The notes under the pieces are model-generated. The model worked only from the letters and a program-made list of their open reading frames with translations, had not been told where the DNA came from and did not search any database. This document shows positions 34,720 to 43,163 of a stretch of 64,000 nucleotides of DNA, in pieces. Position numbers and translations under genes: made by a program. The DNA comes from DASUPK01 sp963804595. GTDB taxonomy: Bacteria > Actinomycetota > Thermoleophilia > Solirubrobacterales > 70-9. The stretch's first letter is position 1, and each line of letters begins with the position of its first letter. Location: the NCBI GenBank assembly GCA_963804595.1, contig CAWDQZ010000009.1, forward strand, positions 248,001 through 312,000, read 5' to 3'.

Positions 34720-35550
34720 GTGAACGGCGGGAGCGCACAGGCCGACGACGTCGATCGCGACCGACTAGCCGCCCTGATAGCGCCTCTCCGAGGGCGGCCG
34801 GACCGCTCGGCGATCCTCACCGACATCGATGGCACGATCGCTCCGATCGTCCATGACGCGTCCAAGGCCGGCGTCCCCGACCACACTCGCGAGCTTCTTC
34901 GCCGCCTGGCCGGGCGCTATGCACTCGTCGGCTGCCTCAGCGGCCGCCGCGCCCAGGACGCCCGCCGGGTGGTCGGGCTGGACGAGCTCTTCTACTCGGG
35001 AAACCACGGGATGGAGCTGCTGATGCCCGGGGACGCCGAGGTTCGCCCCGATCCGTCGCTCGACGGCCACGAGGACGACGCCCGACGCTTCGTCGACGCC
35101 CTGGACCGATCCGAGCTCGCGCGGGCCGGGATCCGTATCGAGGACAAGGGGCCGATCATCGGCCTGCACTGGCGCGGAGCGCCGACCGAGGAGGCCGCCG
35201 AGTCGCTGGCGCACGAGATCGCCAGCAAGGCGGAGTGGCAGGGGCTCGTTTCCCACCAGGGAAAGAAGGTCCTCGAGATCCGCCCGAACGTGCCGATCAA
35301 CAAGGGCATCGCCGTGGCGGCCCTGATCCCGGCCCGTCCGGTCCGCGCGGCTCTCTACGGCGGCGATGATCGCACCGACGTGGACGCCTTCATGGCCCTA
35401 CGAGCTCTTCACGACCAAGGGGAGCTGGAGACCGCCGTCTGCATCGCGGTCGGCTCCGACGAGTCCCCGCCCGAGATCTCGGAGGCCGCCGATCTGACCG
35501 TCCCCGGGCCCCAGGGGTTCGTGCGTGTCCTCGAGGCGCTCGCGCAATAG
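34720..35550 (+). CDS. otsB: Trehalose-6-phosphate phosphatase (HAD-IIB)
   Basis: Dephosphorylates trehalose-6-phosphate in the OtsAB route. The HAD motif I is ILTDIDGTIAPIV with the nucleophile and acid Asp pair; motif II is GCLSGRR; the cap contains SGNHGMELLMPGD and KGPIIGLHWRGAP; KKVLEIRPNVPINKGIAV gives the motif III Lys; and YGGDDRTDVDAFMAL is motif IV. Motif I through motif IV closely follow T6PP/OtsB. The protein is 276 residues with a GTG start. No trehalose-phosphate synthase gene is adjacent. Confidence 0.9.
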   Translation: MNGGSAQADDVDRDRLAALIAPLRGRPDRSAILTDIDGTIAPIVHDASKAGVPDHTRELLRRLAGRYALVGCLSGRRAQDARRVVGLDELFYSGNHGMELLMPGDAEVRPDPSLDGHEDDARRFVDALDRSELARAGIRIEDKGPIIGLHWRGAPTEEAAESLAHEIASKAEWQGLVSHQGKKVLEIRPNVPINKGIAVAALIPARPVRAALYGGDDRTDVDAFMALRALHDQGELETAVCIAVGSDESPPEISEAADLTVPGPQGFVRVLEALAQ

Positions 35551-35562
35551 GGTCGTCACCCG

Positions 35563-36108
35563 ATGGCGTTCTGCGACCTGCTCCGGACGACGGTCCTGCT
35601 CGCCGCGGGCGCGGCGACCGTGCTGGCGGCCGTGACCGCGATCGTGGTGGGAACGACCGGCGACACACTCACCCTCTTCGTCGCGCTCGGCTGGTGGGTC
35701 ATCGCGCTGATCGGAGGCCTCATCCTCGGTCGCCCCTCGCAGGCGGCGGAGGCCATGCAGCCCGTCCTTGCTCAGGCTCGCACGTCGAGCGCAATGCCTG
35801 AGATCGGCAACCCGGCCCGGGCCGCTCTGGGCCGCCTCTGGCCGATCGGAGCCTTTGCCGTGCTCGCCGGCGGGCTCGGATTCGTCTTCCCCGGAGTGTC
35901 GGCCGTCGGCGCCGGCTTCGCGCTCGCCGCGGCGTTGATGTGGCGCGCACGGGAAGGCGCCGTCGCCGCGATCGAGGAACGCGATGGCATCCGCTTCTAC
36001 GTCGAGCCGGGCTCGGCGTTGCAGCCGGTCAGATTGATCCGGACGCCGGGACTGCGCCGCGACCGCCCGCCTGCTGGGCACCCGCCGCCCCCGCCAACGG
36101 CCGCCTAG
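35563..36108 (+). CDS. Hypothetical membrane protein
   Basis: A 181-residue protein with an N-terminal pair of hydrophobic helices (about 8-31 and 38-56) and a second pair (about 92-126), split by a polar loop. The basic, Pro-rich C-terminus (RDRPPAGHPPPPP) is probably cytoplasmic. I do not recognise a family. It starts 12 bases after otsB and may be co-transcribed. The stop is followed by a long inverted repeat. Confidence 0.65.
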   Translation: MAFCDLLRTTVLLAAGAATVLAAVTAIVVGTTGDTLTLFVALGWWVIALIGGLILGRPSQAAEAMQPVLAQARTSSAMPEIGNPARAALGRLWPIGAFAVLAGGLGFVFPGVSAVGAGFALAAALMWRAREGAVAAIEERDGIRFYVEPGSALQPVRLIRTPGLRRDRPPAGHPPPPPTAA

Positions 36109-36115
36109 GCCGCTG

Positions 36116-36255
36116 CACTTGGGGAGCGAAGGGCGAAGCCCGAAGCGACTTGTGGGGGGCGGGCGACAGGCGGCCTGACGGCTTCGCCACCAGTCGCGAC
36201 CGACTTCGGCCGCCCCACCTCAGTCACTCCGGGCTACGCCCTTCGTTCCAAAGTG
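36116..36255. repeat. Long imperfect inverted repeat between convergent genes
   Basis: Left arm 36116-36157 and right arm 36213-36255 can pair over about 42 bases with a handful of mismatches; both contain the core CGAAGGGCG and AGCCCG, and both start CACTT on their own strand. A 55-base loop, itself GC-rich, separates them. Lying between convergent genes, it could be a bidirectional terminator or a decayed miniature element. Confidence 0.6.
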
Positions 36256-36273
36256 GAGCGGCCTGTGCGGTCG

Positions 36274-37749
36274 CTACCGCCCCAGCCGGAGCGGCCTCGG
36301 CGGCGCCGCCTCGGCGTTCGCCATCTCCACGTGCGCCTTGCTGTCACGCGTCCGGATCAGGACCAGGGTGGCGACGAAGCCCAGCGCTGCGATCACCGCG
36401 CCGCCGAGGAAGGCAGCCTGGAATCCCTCGGTGAGCCCGTTGGGGAGCGTCGAGGTACCGGTCGCCATCACGTCGTTGGTGCGAGTCGTCGCGATCGTCG
36501 ACAGGACCGCGAGCCCGAGCGCCCCGCCGATCTGCTGCGAGGTGTTGATCAGCCCGCTCGCGAGCCCCTGCTCCTTCTCTTCGACCCCGGAGACGGCGGC
36601 GATCGTCGAGGTGACGAAGCCGAATCCGAGCCCGATCGCCGCCAGCAGCGAGGCGCCCAGGATGTCTGTCAGGAAGCCGCCGCCCACCGAGACCTGGCTG
36701 AACCACAAGAGGCCCGCGGCGACGAACAGCATCCCGGCCGCGAGGATCGGCTTGAAGCCGAAGCGGGTGACCAGCTGTCCACCCAGGCCGGCGGCCACGA
36801 CGATCGTCAGCGCCAGGGGAAGGTAGGAGAGCCCGGCGTGGATCGCGCTGTAGCCGAGCACCTGCTGCATGTACAGCGAGATGAAATAGAACATCGAGAA
36901 GAGGGAGGCTCCGAGGAGCAGCCCGACGATGTTCGCCCCAGTCAGCGTCCTCAGCCGGAAGATCCGGAATGGCACGAGCGGCGCCTTCGAGCGCAATTCG
37001 ATCGCGACGAAGATCGCGATCAGCGCCACCGATCCGGCCAGCAGGCTGATGATCTTCGTGGAGCCCCAGCCCGAGCTGCTGGCGTCGAGGAACGCGTAGG
37101 CCAGCAGGGAGAGCCCCGCCGTGATGCTCACCGCGCCGGCGGCATCGAAGTGGCGGGTGGCCGACTCAGAGCGGCTCTCCGGGATCAGGCCCGGGGTGAA
37201 CGCCAGAGCGATCGCGGCGACGGGGACGTTCACCCAGAGCACCCATTCCCAGCCGAGGTACTCGGTGAGGATGCCGCCGAGCAGCACTCCCGCGGCCCCG
37301 GCCGAGCCGGCCACGGCACCCCAGGCGCCGAGGGCCTTGTTGCGCTCGGCACCGTCCTTGAACAGTGTGGTGACGATCGACAGTGCCGCCGGCGAGACGA
37401 TCGCGGCGCCAAGGCCCTGGGCCGCACGGGCGGCGATCAGCTGGCCCTGTGTCGCGGAAAAGCCCGCCGCCAGGGAGGCGATTCCGACCACGGCAAGGCC
37501 CGCCATGAACACCCGACGCCGACCGAGTAGGTCAGCCGCTCGACCCCCGAGCAGCAGGAAGCCGCCGAACGCGATCACGTAGGCGTTGACGATCCAAGGC
37601 AGGTTCTCCTCAGAGAAGCCGAGCCCCTTGCCGATGCTCGGCAGGGCGACGTTGACGATTGATGCATCGAGAACCACGATGAACTGCGCAACGCAGAGCA
37701 GGATCAATGCGGTCCAGCGCTTCTCTAGATATTCCTGGGCTGTGGTCAT
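36274..37749 (-). CDS. MFS drug exporter, DHA2/EmrB-QacA family
   Basis: A 491-residue, 14-helix major facilitator. Landmarks are LLCVAQFIVVLDASIVNVALPSI (the Asp-Asn-Val-Ala-Leu-Pro motif D1), LLLGGRAADLLGRRRVFM (motif A), RAAQGLGAAIVSPAALSI (motif B) and GSAGAAGVLLGGILTEYLGWEWVLWVNVP (motif C, antiporter). It exports drugs or dyes by proton antiport. The AAGGGGG ribosome site lies before ATG 37749. It is divergent from a TetR gene, with paired CGGAA-N6-TTCCG operators between them. Confidence 0.93.
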   Translation of the reverse strand: MTTAQEYLEKRWTALILLCVAQFIVVLDASIVNVALPSIGKGLGFSEENLPWIVNAYVIAFGGFLLLGGRAADLLGRRRVFMAGLAVVGIASLAAGFSATQGQLIAARAAQGLGAAIVSPAALSIVTTLFKDGAERNKALGAWGAVAGSAGAAGVLLGGILTEYLGWEWVLWVNVPVAAIALAFTPGLIPESRSESATRHFDAAGAVSITAGLSLLAYAFLDASSSGWGSTKIISLLAGSVALIAIFVAIELRSKAPLVPFRIFRLRTLTGANIVGLLLGASLFSMFYFISLYMQQVLGYSAIHAGLSYLPLALTIVVAAGLGGQLVTRFGFKPILAAGMLFVAAGLLWFSQVSVGGGFLTDILGASLLAAIGLGFGFVTSTIAAVSGVEEKEQGLASGLINTSQQIGGALGLAVLSTIATTRTNDVMATGTSTLPNGLTEGFQAAFLGGAVIAALGFVATLVLIRTRDSKAHVEMANAEAAPPRPLRLGR

Positions 37750-37854
37750 CCCCCTTGACTCCTTTCGGTCGCTTCCCGACTTCTCTCGCCGGTTTCAACT
37801 AGACGACGAACGGGGTGTATCGAAATCGACATCTTCGTCATGTAAGCTCTCAAT

Positions 37855-37904
37855 CGGAAGCGGAGTTCCGGTTTCGCTTTGGACTATACGGAATTCTTAT
37901 TCCG
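37855..37904. promoter_or_regulatory. Paired TetR operators CGGAA-N6-TTCCG
   Basis: CGGAAGCGGAGTTCCG (37855-37870) and CGGAATTCTTATTCCG (37889-37904) share the same half-sites and spacing; the second extends to ACGGAAT/ATTCCGT. They sit 34 bases apart between the divergent MFS (37749) and TetR (37963) genes. Confidence 0.78.
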
Positions 37905-37962
37905 TTTGCAGCGTGAGCTTCGACACACCTCGACAGCATCGCCTCGAAGGGAAGCGAATCCG

Positions 37963-38592
37963 ATGACAACCGTCACAGAGGTCAAGCCGGACGAGAAGAA
38001 CGACGCGCCCCGCGCCCTTCGCGCCGATGCCCGCCGCAACCGCGAGGCGGTGATCGCCGCAGCCAAGAAGCTCTTCGCGGACGAGGGGCTGGACGCGCAG
38101 ATGCCGGACGTCGCCAAGGCCGCCAGGGTCGGCGTGGGCACCGTCTACCGCCACTTCCCAACCAAGGAAGACCTGATCGCCGCGCTCGCCGCCGAGCGCT
38201 TCGAGCGGCTCGCTGAGAAGGCGCGCGAAGCGATTGCGGCCAAGGATCCATGGGAGGGGCTCTGCGACTTCATCCGGTTTTCGGCTCAGATCCAGGCCGA
38301 TGACCGCGGGCTCTGCGAGGTGATGGGATCCCGCCCCGAGGTGATGGAGGCGTCGGCCTACGTGGTCGGCCTGGACGAGCTTGCGGCCGAGATGGTCAAG
38401 CGCGCCAAGGGCTCGGGCAAGCTGCGCAAGGACCTCGAATGGCGCGACATCCCCATGATCGCCTGCGGCCTCGGGCGAATAACTCCGGCGGAGATGGGTC
38501 CGGCCGCTGGCCGCTGGCCGAGACTGGTCGAGATCGTCATCGACGGTCTCCGGGCGCCCGGCAGCTCGAAGCTGCCCAAGCCCCTCACCTGA
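37963..38592 (+). CDS. TetR-family repressor
   Basis: A 209-residue TetR: RADARRNREAVIAAAKKLFADEGL, then DVAKAARVGVGTVYRHFPTKEDLIAAL form the DNA-binding domain. The C-terminal SBD_14-like ligand domain starts at RFERLAEKAREAI. The in-frame ATG at 37879 would place the operator inside the gene. ATG 37963, with GAAGGGAAG 10 bases upstream, is the better start. It presumably represses the MFS exporter and itself through the CGGAA-N6-TTCCG sites. Confidence 0.92.
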   Translation: MTTVTEVKPDEKNDAPRALRADARRNREAVIAAAKKLFADEGLDAQMPDVAKAARVGVGTVYRHFPTKEDLIAALAAERFERLAEKAREAIAAKDPWEGLCDFIRFSAQIQADDRGLCEVMGSRPEVMEASAYVVGLDELAAEMVKRAKGSGKLRKDLEWRDIPMIACGLGRITPAEMGPAAGRWPRLVEIVIDGLRAPGSSKLPKPLT

Positions 38593-38596
38593 GGCG

Positions 38597-40331
38597 TTAC
38601 TTCTTCGCCCGCTTTCGCAGAGGCGCGAACGAGCGCCAGCTACGCGTGTTCGCCACCTGATCGGCGCTGAGCCACGCGCGCCGCGCTGTCGCCACGGAGT
38701 AGCGGACGTTGGCGAGCGTCTCGGTGCCGTGGGCGTCCGTGGTGCAGACGATCAGCACTCCCGCCTCGGCCGCCAGCTTGGCGTTGTGCTCGTTGAGGTC
38801 GCGACGATTCGGATTGCCGTTGATCTCCATCATCGTCCCGGTCCTCGCAGCCGCCTCGGCGATGCGCGGCATGTCCACGGCGTACGGCTCGCGACGAAGC
38901 AGGAGCCGACCCGTGAGGTGTCCGATGCAGTCGACGAGCGGGTTCTCCATCGCCGCGATCACGCGCTCGGTCATCGCCTGCTCCGAGATCGCGAAGGAAG
39001 TGTGGACGCTTCCCATCACCCAGTCCAGCTCGGCGAGCAGCTGCGTCGGGGTAGTCGAGTGACCCGTCGAGCCCGATGTTCACCTCCGAACCCGCCAGCA
39101 GCCGGAAGCCGCGCGGCGCCGACTCGTTGAAGGCTCGGATCTCCTCGATGCGCTTGGCGAGCTGCTTCTCGGTGACGTGGTTGCCGAATCCGTGGCTCGC
39201 GGAGTGGTCGGTGATCGCCAGGTAGGCATAACCGCGCCGACGGGCCTCCTCCGCCATCTGATCGAGGCTGTTGCGGCCGTCGGAGAGGGTCGTGTGGCAG
39301 TGGAGATCACCGCGGATGTCGTCGACTGTGACCAGGTCGGGGAGCTCCCCGGTGTCACCCGCTTCGATCTCGCCGCGGCCCTCGCGCAGCTCAGGCTCGA
39401 TGTAGGGCAGGCCGAGGAGCTCGTACACGCCCGCCTCCTCGGAGAAGCGGTGCACCTTCTTGCCCTCGACCTCCGCCACGCCGTGCTCGCTCACCGAGTA
39501 GCCCCGCTGAAGCGCGCGCTCGCGGAGCTCGACATTGTGCTCGGCGGAACCCGTGAAGTGCTGGAGGAGGTTGCCGAATGCCTCCTCCGTTCCGATGCGG
39601 AGATCGACCTTGAGGCCCGCGTGGGTGAGGACGCTCGCGGCGGCGTCTCCGCCCCGGCGTGACTCAGCCGACAGCCCGTGCGTCGCCAGGGCTTCGACGA
39701 GTCCTGCGGGGTCGTCTGTCGTCGCGATCAGGTCTAGGTCCTTGCAGGTCTCAGTCCAGCGCCGGGCCGAGCCGGCGATCTCGATCCGGTTGGCGACGCC
39801 GAGCCCGAGCAGGTCGGAGCTGATCTCCTCGGCGACAGGGAGGACGTTGGAGAGCAGCAGGCGCTCGCCGATGCCGTCCTCGGTCACCCCCTCGAGCGAG
39901 GAGAGGATGTTCTCCTCGGTCTTGGCGCCGAGTCCGCGCATTCCCGCAATCCGCCCCTGCTCCGCGGCCTCCTTGAGCTGGGTCAAGTTCTCTACTCCGA
40001 GCTCGTCATAGATGCGCCGGGCGGTTTTGGCCCCCATGCCGGGCACGCGAGTGACCTCGACCAGGGTGGCCGGGAACTTCGCCTTGAGCTTGTCCGCCGA
40101 AGGGATGCTGCCCGTCTGGATCAGCGTCTCGATCTTCACCGCGAGCGTCTTGCCGATGGCCGGCAGCTCGGTGAGCCGGCCCTCTTCGGCCAGCTGCTCG
40201 ATCGACACCGGGCTTTCGGCGACGGTGCGGGCAGCCTCCCGGTAGGCCTGCACCCGGAAGCGGTCGGCCCCGTCGAGCTCATAGAGGATCCCGAGCTCCC
40301 GAAGGGCGGCGGCGATCTCCGCGTTGCGCAT
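38597..40331 (-). pseudogene. polX: DNA polymerase X/3'-5' exonuclease with PHP domain, frameshifted
   Basis: The 5' part encodes a family X polymerase with helix-hairpin-helix segments (LPAIGKTLAVKIE, VPGMGAKTARRIYDELG, MRGLGAKTEENIL), a nucleotidyltransferase palm (EIAGSARRWTETCKDLDLI, LKVDLRIG) and the PHP start DLHCHTTLSDG and ITDHSASHG. After LDGSLDYP (near 39052) the frame turns into nonsense. The correct continuation, LLAELDWVMGSVHTSFAI through EINGNPNRRDLNEHNA to the end, is in another frame and stops at 38597. Removing one base from the four-G run 39048-39051 joins them into about 577 residues. So the PHP 3'-exonuclease half is cut off in the literal sequence, by a real mutation or a sequencing indel. 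Start ATG 40331 or TTG 40340. Confidence 0.88.
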
Positions 40332-40366
40332 ACCAGACAAGTTTGCCGCTAACTAGTCTTGCCGCC

Positions 40367-41095
40367 GTGCCCGCCCCCTCCCCCGGGTCCGACGAGGCCT
40401 GGGTCATCCTCCCGACCTACAACGAGGCCGAGAACCTCGAGCGAGTCGTCGGCGCAGTGCTCGAGCAGCTGCCCGAGACCGGCAGGGTGCTGATCGTGGA
40501 CGACAACTCCCCGGACGGCACCGGCGAGATCGCCGACCGGCTGGCGGCGTCGAGCGACTCGATCACTGTCCTGCACCGGCAGCGCAAGGAGGGACTCGGC
40601 CCCGCGTATCTGGCGGGCTTCCAGGTCGCGCTCGACGCCGGAGCCCAGCGGATCGTCGAGATGGACGCCGACTTCTCCCACGATCCGGCCTACGTGCCGA
40701 AGCTGATCGCCGCGGCCGACGACTACGACCTCGTGATCGGCTCGCGCTACGTGCCCGGCGGCGGAGTCACGGACTGGGGGCCGATGAGGAGGCTCATCAG
40801 CCGCGGCGGCAGCACCTACGCGCGCCTCGCGCTCCGCCTGCCGGTCAGGGACCTGACGGGCGGCTTCAAGTGCTTCCGCAGAGAGGTGCTCGAGGCGATC
40901 GACCTCGACACGATCGAGGCTCGCGGCTACGCCTTTCAGGTCGAGACCACCTATCGGGCGCTCAAGGCCGGCTTCCGGGTGGTGGAGATCCCGATCGTCT
41001 TCAGGGACCGCACGGACGGCACGTCGAAGATGAGCCGCTCGATCGTCGCCGAGGCGATCTGGCGGGTTCCCGCCATGAGATTTCGGCGCTGGTGA
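40367..41095 (+). CDS. Dolichol/polyprenol-phosphate mannose synthase-like GT2
   Basis: A 242-residue GT2 transferase of the DPM1/Ppm1 type that charges polyprenyl phosphate with mannose from GDP-mannose. Motifs are ILPTYNEAENLERVV, LIVDDNSPDGTGEIAD, EMDADFSHDPAYVP (DxD-type metal site), IGSRYVPGGGVTDWG, LTGGFKCFRREVLEAI and the late FRDRTDGTSKMSRSIVAEA. It lacks C-terminal membrane helices, like DPM1. Its product could feed GT87-type membrane transferases such as the one at 22813. The GTG start is 7 bases after TAGTCT (40354-40359). Confidence 0.92.
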   Translation: MPAPSPGSDEAWVILPTYNEAENLERVVGAVLEQLPETGRVLIVDDNSPDGTGEIADRLAASSDSITVLHRQRKEGLGPAYLAGFQVALDAGAQRIVEMDADFSHDPAYVPKLIAAADDYDLVIGSRYVPGGGVTDWGPMRRLISRGGSTYARLALRLPVRDLTGGFKCFRREVLEAIDLDTIEARGYAFQVETTYRALKAGFRVVEIPIVFRDRTDGTSKMSRSIVAEAIWRVPAMRFRRW

Positions 41096-41101
41096 GGTAC
41101 T

Positions 41102-41117
41102 TCACTTTGTATAGTGA
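41102..41117. promoter_or_regulatory. Inverted repeat upstream of thioredoxin
   Basis: TCACT-N6-AGTGA (41102-41117) encloses a TATAGT -10-like hexamer (41110-41115). A second -10-like TAGACT is at 41134-41139. It may be an operator for the thioredoxin gene; the regulator is unknown. Confidence 0.35.
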
Positions 41118-41176
41118 TGTTGCCACCCGGGGCTAGACTGGGTATCGACCTTCCAACCACGACCGAGGAGACCACC

Positions 41177-41746
41177 GTGCCGGGCAAGCTCGACGATGTA
41201 ACCGACGCCACCTTCCAGTCCGACGTGCTCGAGGCCACGGGTCCCGTGCTGGTCGACTTCTGGGCGCCCTGGTGCGGTCCCTGCCGGGTTGTTCACCCGG
41301 TCCTCGAGGAGATCGACTCCGAGCGGGACGACCTCAAGATCGTCAGCCTGAACACCGACGAGAACCCGCAGACCGCGGCGAAGTACGAGGTCCTCTCGAT
41401 CCCGACGATGATCGTCTTCAAGGACGGCGAGGTCGCCACCCGCCTGGTCGGCGCCCGGCCGAAGTCACGGCTGGAGTCCGAGCTCGAACCAGTGTTCTGG
41501 CTTAGCTCGAGTTTCTGCTCGAAGCCGTCGAACAGGACCGTAGGATGCGCGCGTGTCCGGAGATCGGCAGCGCATCGAGTCCGGGTCCCCATACGAGGAG
41601 CGGTTCGGCTTCACGCGGGCAGTCCGGGTCGGCGACCAGGTGCAGGTCGCGGGGTCTGCGCCGATCTGGCCGGACGGCTCCTGCGACCCGGACCCCGGTG
41701 TTCAGGCGCGCCGCTGCCTCGAGATCATCACGACTGCGCTGGCTGA
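41177..41746 (+). CDS. trxA: Thioredoxin, 3' end apparently frameshifted
   Basis: Residues 1-105 are a thioredoxin with the redox site DFWAPWCGPCRVVHPVLEE and the cis-Pro loop VLSIPTMIVFKDGE, ending at RLESELEP. A normal protein stops here. The literal frame instead runs on to 41746 in sequence that is a shadow of the RidA gene. If one base is added near 41489, the end becomes a short Ser-Val-Leu-Ala tail with TAG at 41503-41505, matching family length. The start is GTG 41177 with GAGGAG 7 bases upstream. Thioredoxin keeps cytoplasmic proteins reduced; no reductase gene is nearby. Confidence 0.85.
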   Translation: MPGKLDDVTDATFQSDVLEATGPVLVDFWAPWCGPCRVVHPVLEEIDSERDDLKIVSLNTDENPQTAAKYEVLSIPTMIVFKDGEVATRLVGARPKSRLESELEPVFWLSSSFCSKPSNRTVGCARVRRSAAHRVRVPIRGAVRLHAGSPGRRPGAGRGVCADLAGRLLRPGPRCSGAPLPRDHHDCAG

Positions 41747-41939
41747 GGCCGGCGCGAGTCCGGCCCAGGTGACGAGGACGCGGATCTTCATCACCGACGC
41801 GGCCGACTCGGAGGCGGTGGGTCTCGCCCACGGCGAGGTCTTCGGTGAGGCTCGGCCCGCGATGACGATGGTGGTCGTGAAGGGGATGGTCGATCCTCGC
41901 TGGAAGGTCGAGATCGAGGCGGAAGCGCTGATCGAGTGA
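41553..41939 (+). CDS. RidA/YjgF-family protein
   Basis: A 128-residue RidA-superfamily protein: YEERFGFTRAVRVGDQVQVAGSAPI, CLEIITTALAEAGASPAQVTRTRIFITD and FGEARPAMTMVVVKGMVDPRWKVEIEAEALI. The Arg of the canonical imine-hydrolysing site (in the last motif) is present as DPRWKVEIE, so deaminase activity is possible, but this Rid subgroup is often uncharacterised. It starts GTG 41553, with TAGGAT (41541-41546) 6 bases upstream. The stop overlaps the next GTG. Confidence 0.85.
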   Translation: MSGDRQRIESGSPYEERFGFTRAVRVGDQVQVAGSAPIWPDGSCDPDPGVQARRCLEIITTALAEAGASPAQVTRTRIFITDAADSEAVGLAHGEVFGEARPAMTMVVVKGMVDPRWKVEIEAEALIE

Positions 41940-42499
41940 GCCTCGTCCGCTACTACGCGGCCCAGACCCTCGATGGATACATCGCGGAGTCCGATGACTC
42001 GATCGACTGGCTGACCGGCTACGAGGGCAGGTTCGAGGGCGCCGACTCGGACGCGGGTCAGGCGGGCTATGACGAGTTCTACGAAGGGGTAGGGGCTCTG
42101 GTGATGGGCTCGACCACCTACGAGTGGGTCCTGGCACACGGGCGCGGCTGGGCGTACAGCGGGAAGCCGACCTGGGTGCTGAGCTCCCGCGAGCTCGAGC
42201 TTCCGGAGGGCGACGACGTCGACGTCCGCATCGCCGACGCGGAGGTTCCCGAGCTGATCGACGAGATGCGGGACGCCGCCGGAGATCGGGACATCTGGAT
42301 CGTCGGTGGCGGACCGGTGGCGTCTCAATTCGCGGACCACGGACTGTTGGATCGGGTCGAGGTGACGGTCGTGCCGGTCGTGCTCGCCGAGGGCAAGCCC
42401 CTGTTCGAGCGGCGGCCGCCGGGCGGCCCGATGCAGCTGATCTCCGCCCGCACCTTCTCGAGCGGCATGGTCGGCCTGGTCTACGAGATCACGCGGTAA
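41936..42499 (+). CDS. RibD C-terminal/dihydrofolate-reductase-like protein
   Basis: A 187-residue protein of the RibD-C (DHFR-fold) family. VRYYAAQTLDGYIAESDDSIDWL is the standard start, LVMGSTTYEWVLAHG is the cofactor helix region, and IWIVGGGPVASQFADHGLLDRVEVTVVPVVLAEGKPLF is the NADP-binding and strand motif. Such stand-alone proteins are usually of unknown reductase function, not riboflavin enzymes. The GTG overlaps the RidA stop (GTGA). Confidence 0.87.
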   Translation: MSLVRYYAAQTLDGYIAESDDSIDWLTGYEGRFEGADSDAGQAGYDEFYEGVGALVMGSTTYEWVLAHGRGWAYSGKPTWVLSSRELELPEGDDVDVRIADAEVPELIDEMRDAAGDRDIWIVGGGPVASQFADHGLLDRVEVTVVPVVLAEGKPLFERRPPGGPMQLISARTFSSGMVGLVYEITR

Positions 42500-43163
42500 C
42501 CAGGCTCCGGACCCGCTCGGGGGTGAGCTCCTCGAGCGAGTCGAGCACCTGGGCGGCCAGCGCCAGCGCATCGGCTTCTGGCGGGAAGTCCCCGTTGGGC
42601 ACCGCGATCACGGTCATCTCCGCGGCGTGCGCTGAGCGGAGGCCGTTCGTCGAGTCCTCGATCGCCACGGAAGAACTGGGATCAGCATCGAGGCGCCGCG
42701 CGGCCTCGAGGTAGACGTCGGGAGCGGGCTTGCCGGCTCCGACCTCCTCCGATGAGACCGTCGCCTTGAACTCGTTGACGATGCCGGCCTCCTCGAGGAC
42801 CAGGTCGATCACGTGACGGTTCGACGACGAGGCGAGGCCGAGTGGCCACTCGGTCGCCAAGGCCCGGACCGACTCCACCGCCCCAGGCAGCAACGGCAGG
42901 TGATCGCGATAGAGGTCGGCCACGCGGTCGGCGACCTCCTGCGAGATCCGCTCGGGATCCATGTCCACGCCGAGCCGGTCGCGGACATAGCGCGACCACT
43001 CCACCGAGCTCATTCCCATCATGTCCCGCTGGGCGTCCTCGTGCCACCGGCCGCCTTTCTCCTGCACGAACTCCTCGCGGACCTCGTCCCAGACGGCCTC
43101 CGAGTCGACCAGCACCCCATCCAGGTCGAAGACGACCGCGTCGATCGCGTCCAGTGTGCCCAC
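42489..43163 (-). CDS. HAD-superfamily hydrolase (beta-phosphoglucomutase/Gph-like)
   Basis: A 224-residue HAD-IA hydrolase. Motif I is AVVFDLDGVLVDSEAVW, the C1 cap helix region holds LLPGAVESVRALATEWPLGLASSS (motif II Ser), and GAGKPAPDVYLEAARRL gives the motif III Lys with SSVAIEDSTNGLRSA as motif IV. It resembles phosphatases or phosphomutases of sugar phosphates. The GTG start directly follows the ileS stop (TGAGTG on the minus strand), so it is coupled to ileS. It is convergent with the RibD-C gene, overlapping by 11 bases. Confidence 0.9.
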   Translation of the reverse strand: MGTLDAIDAVVFDLDGVLVDSEAVWDEVREEFVQEKGGRWHEDAQRDMMGMSSVEWSRYVRDRLGVDMDPERISQEVADRVADLYRDHLPLLPGAVESVRALATEWPLGLASSSNRHVIDLVLEEAGIVNEFKATVSSEEVGAGKPAPDVYLEAARRLDADPSSSVAIEDSTNGLRSAHAAEMTVIAVPNGDFPPEADALALAAQVLDSLEELTPERVRSLVTA

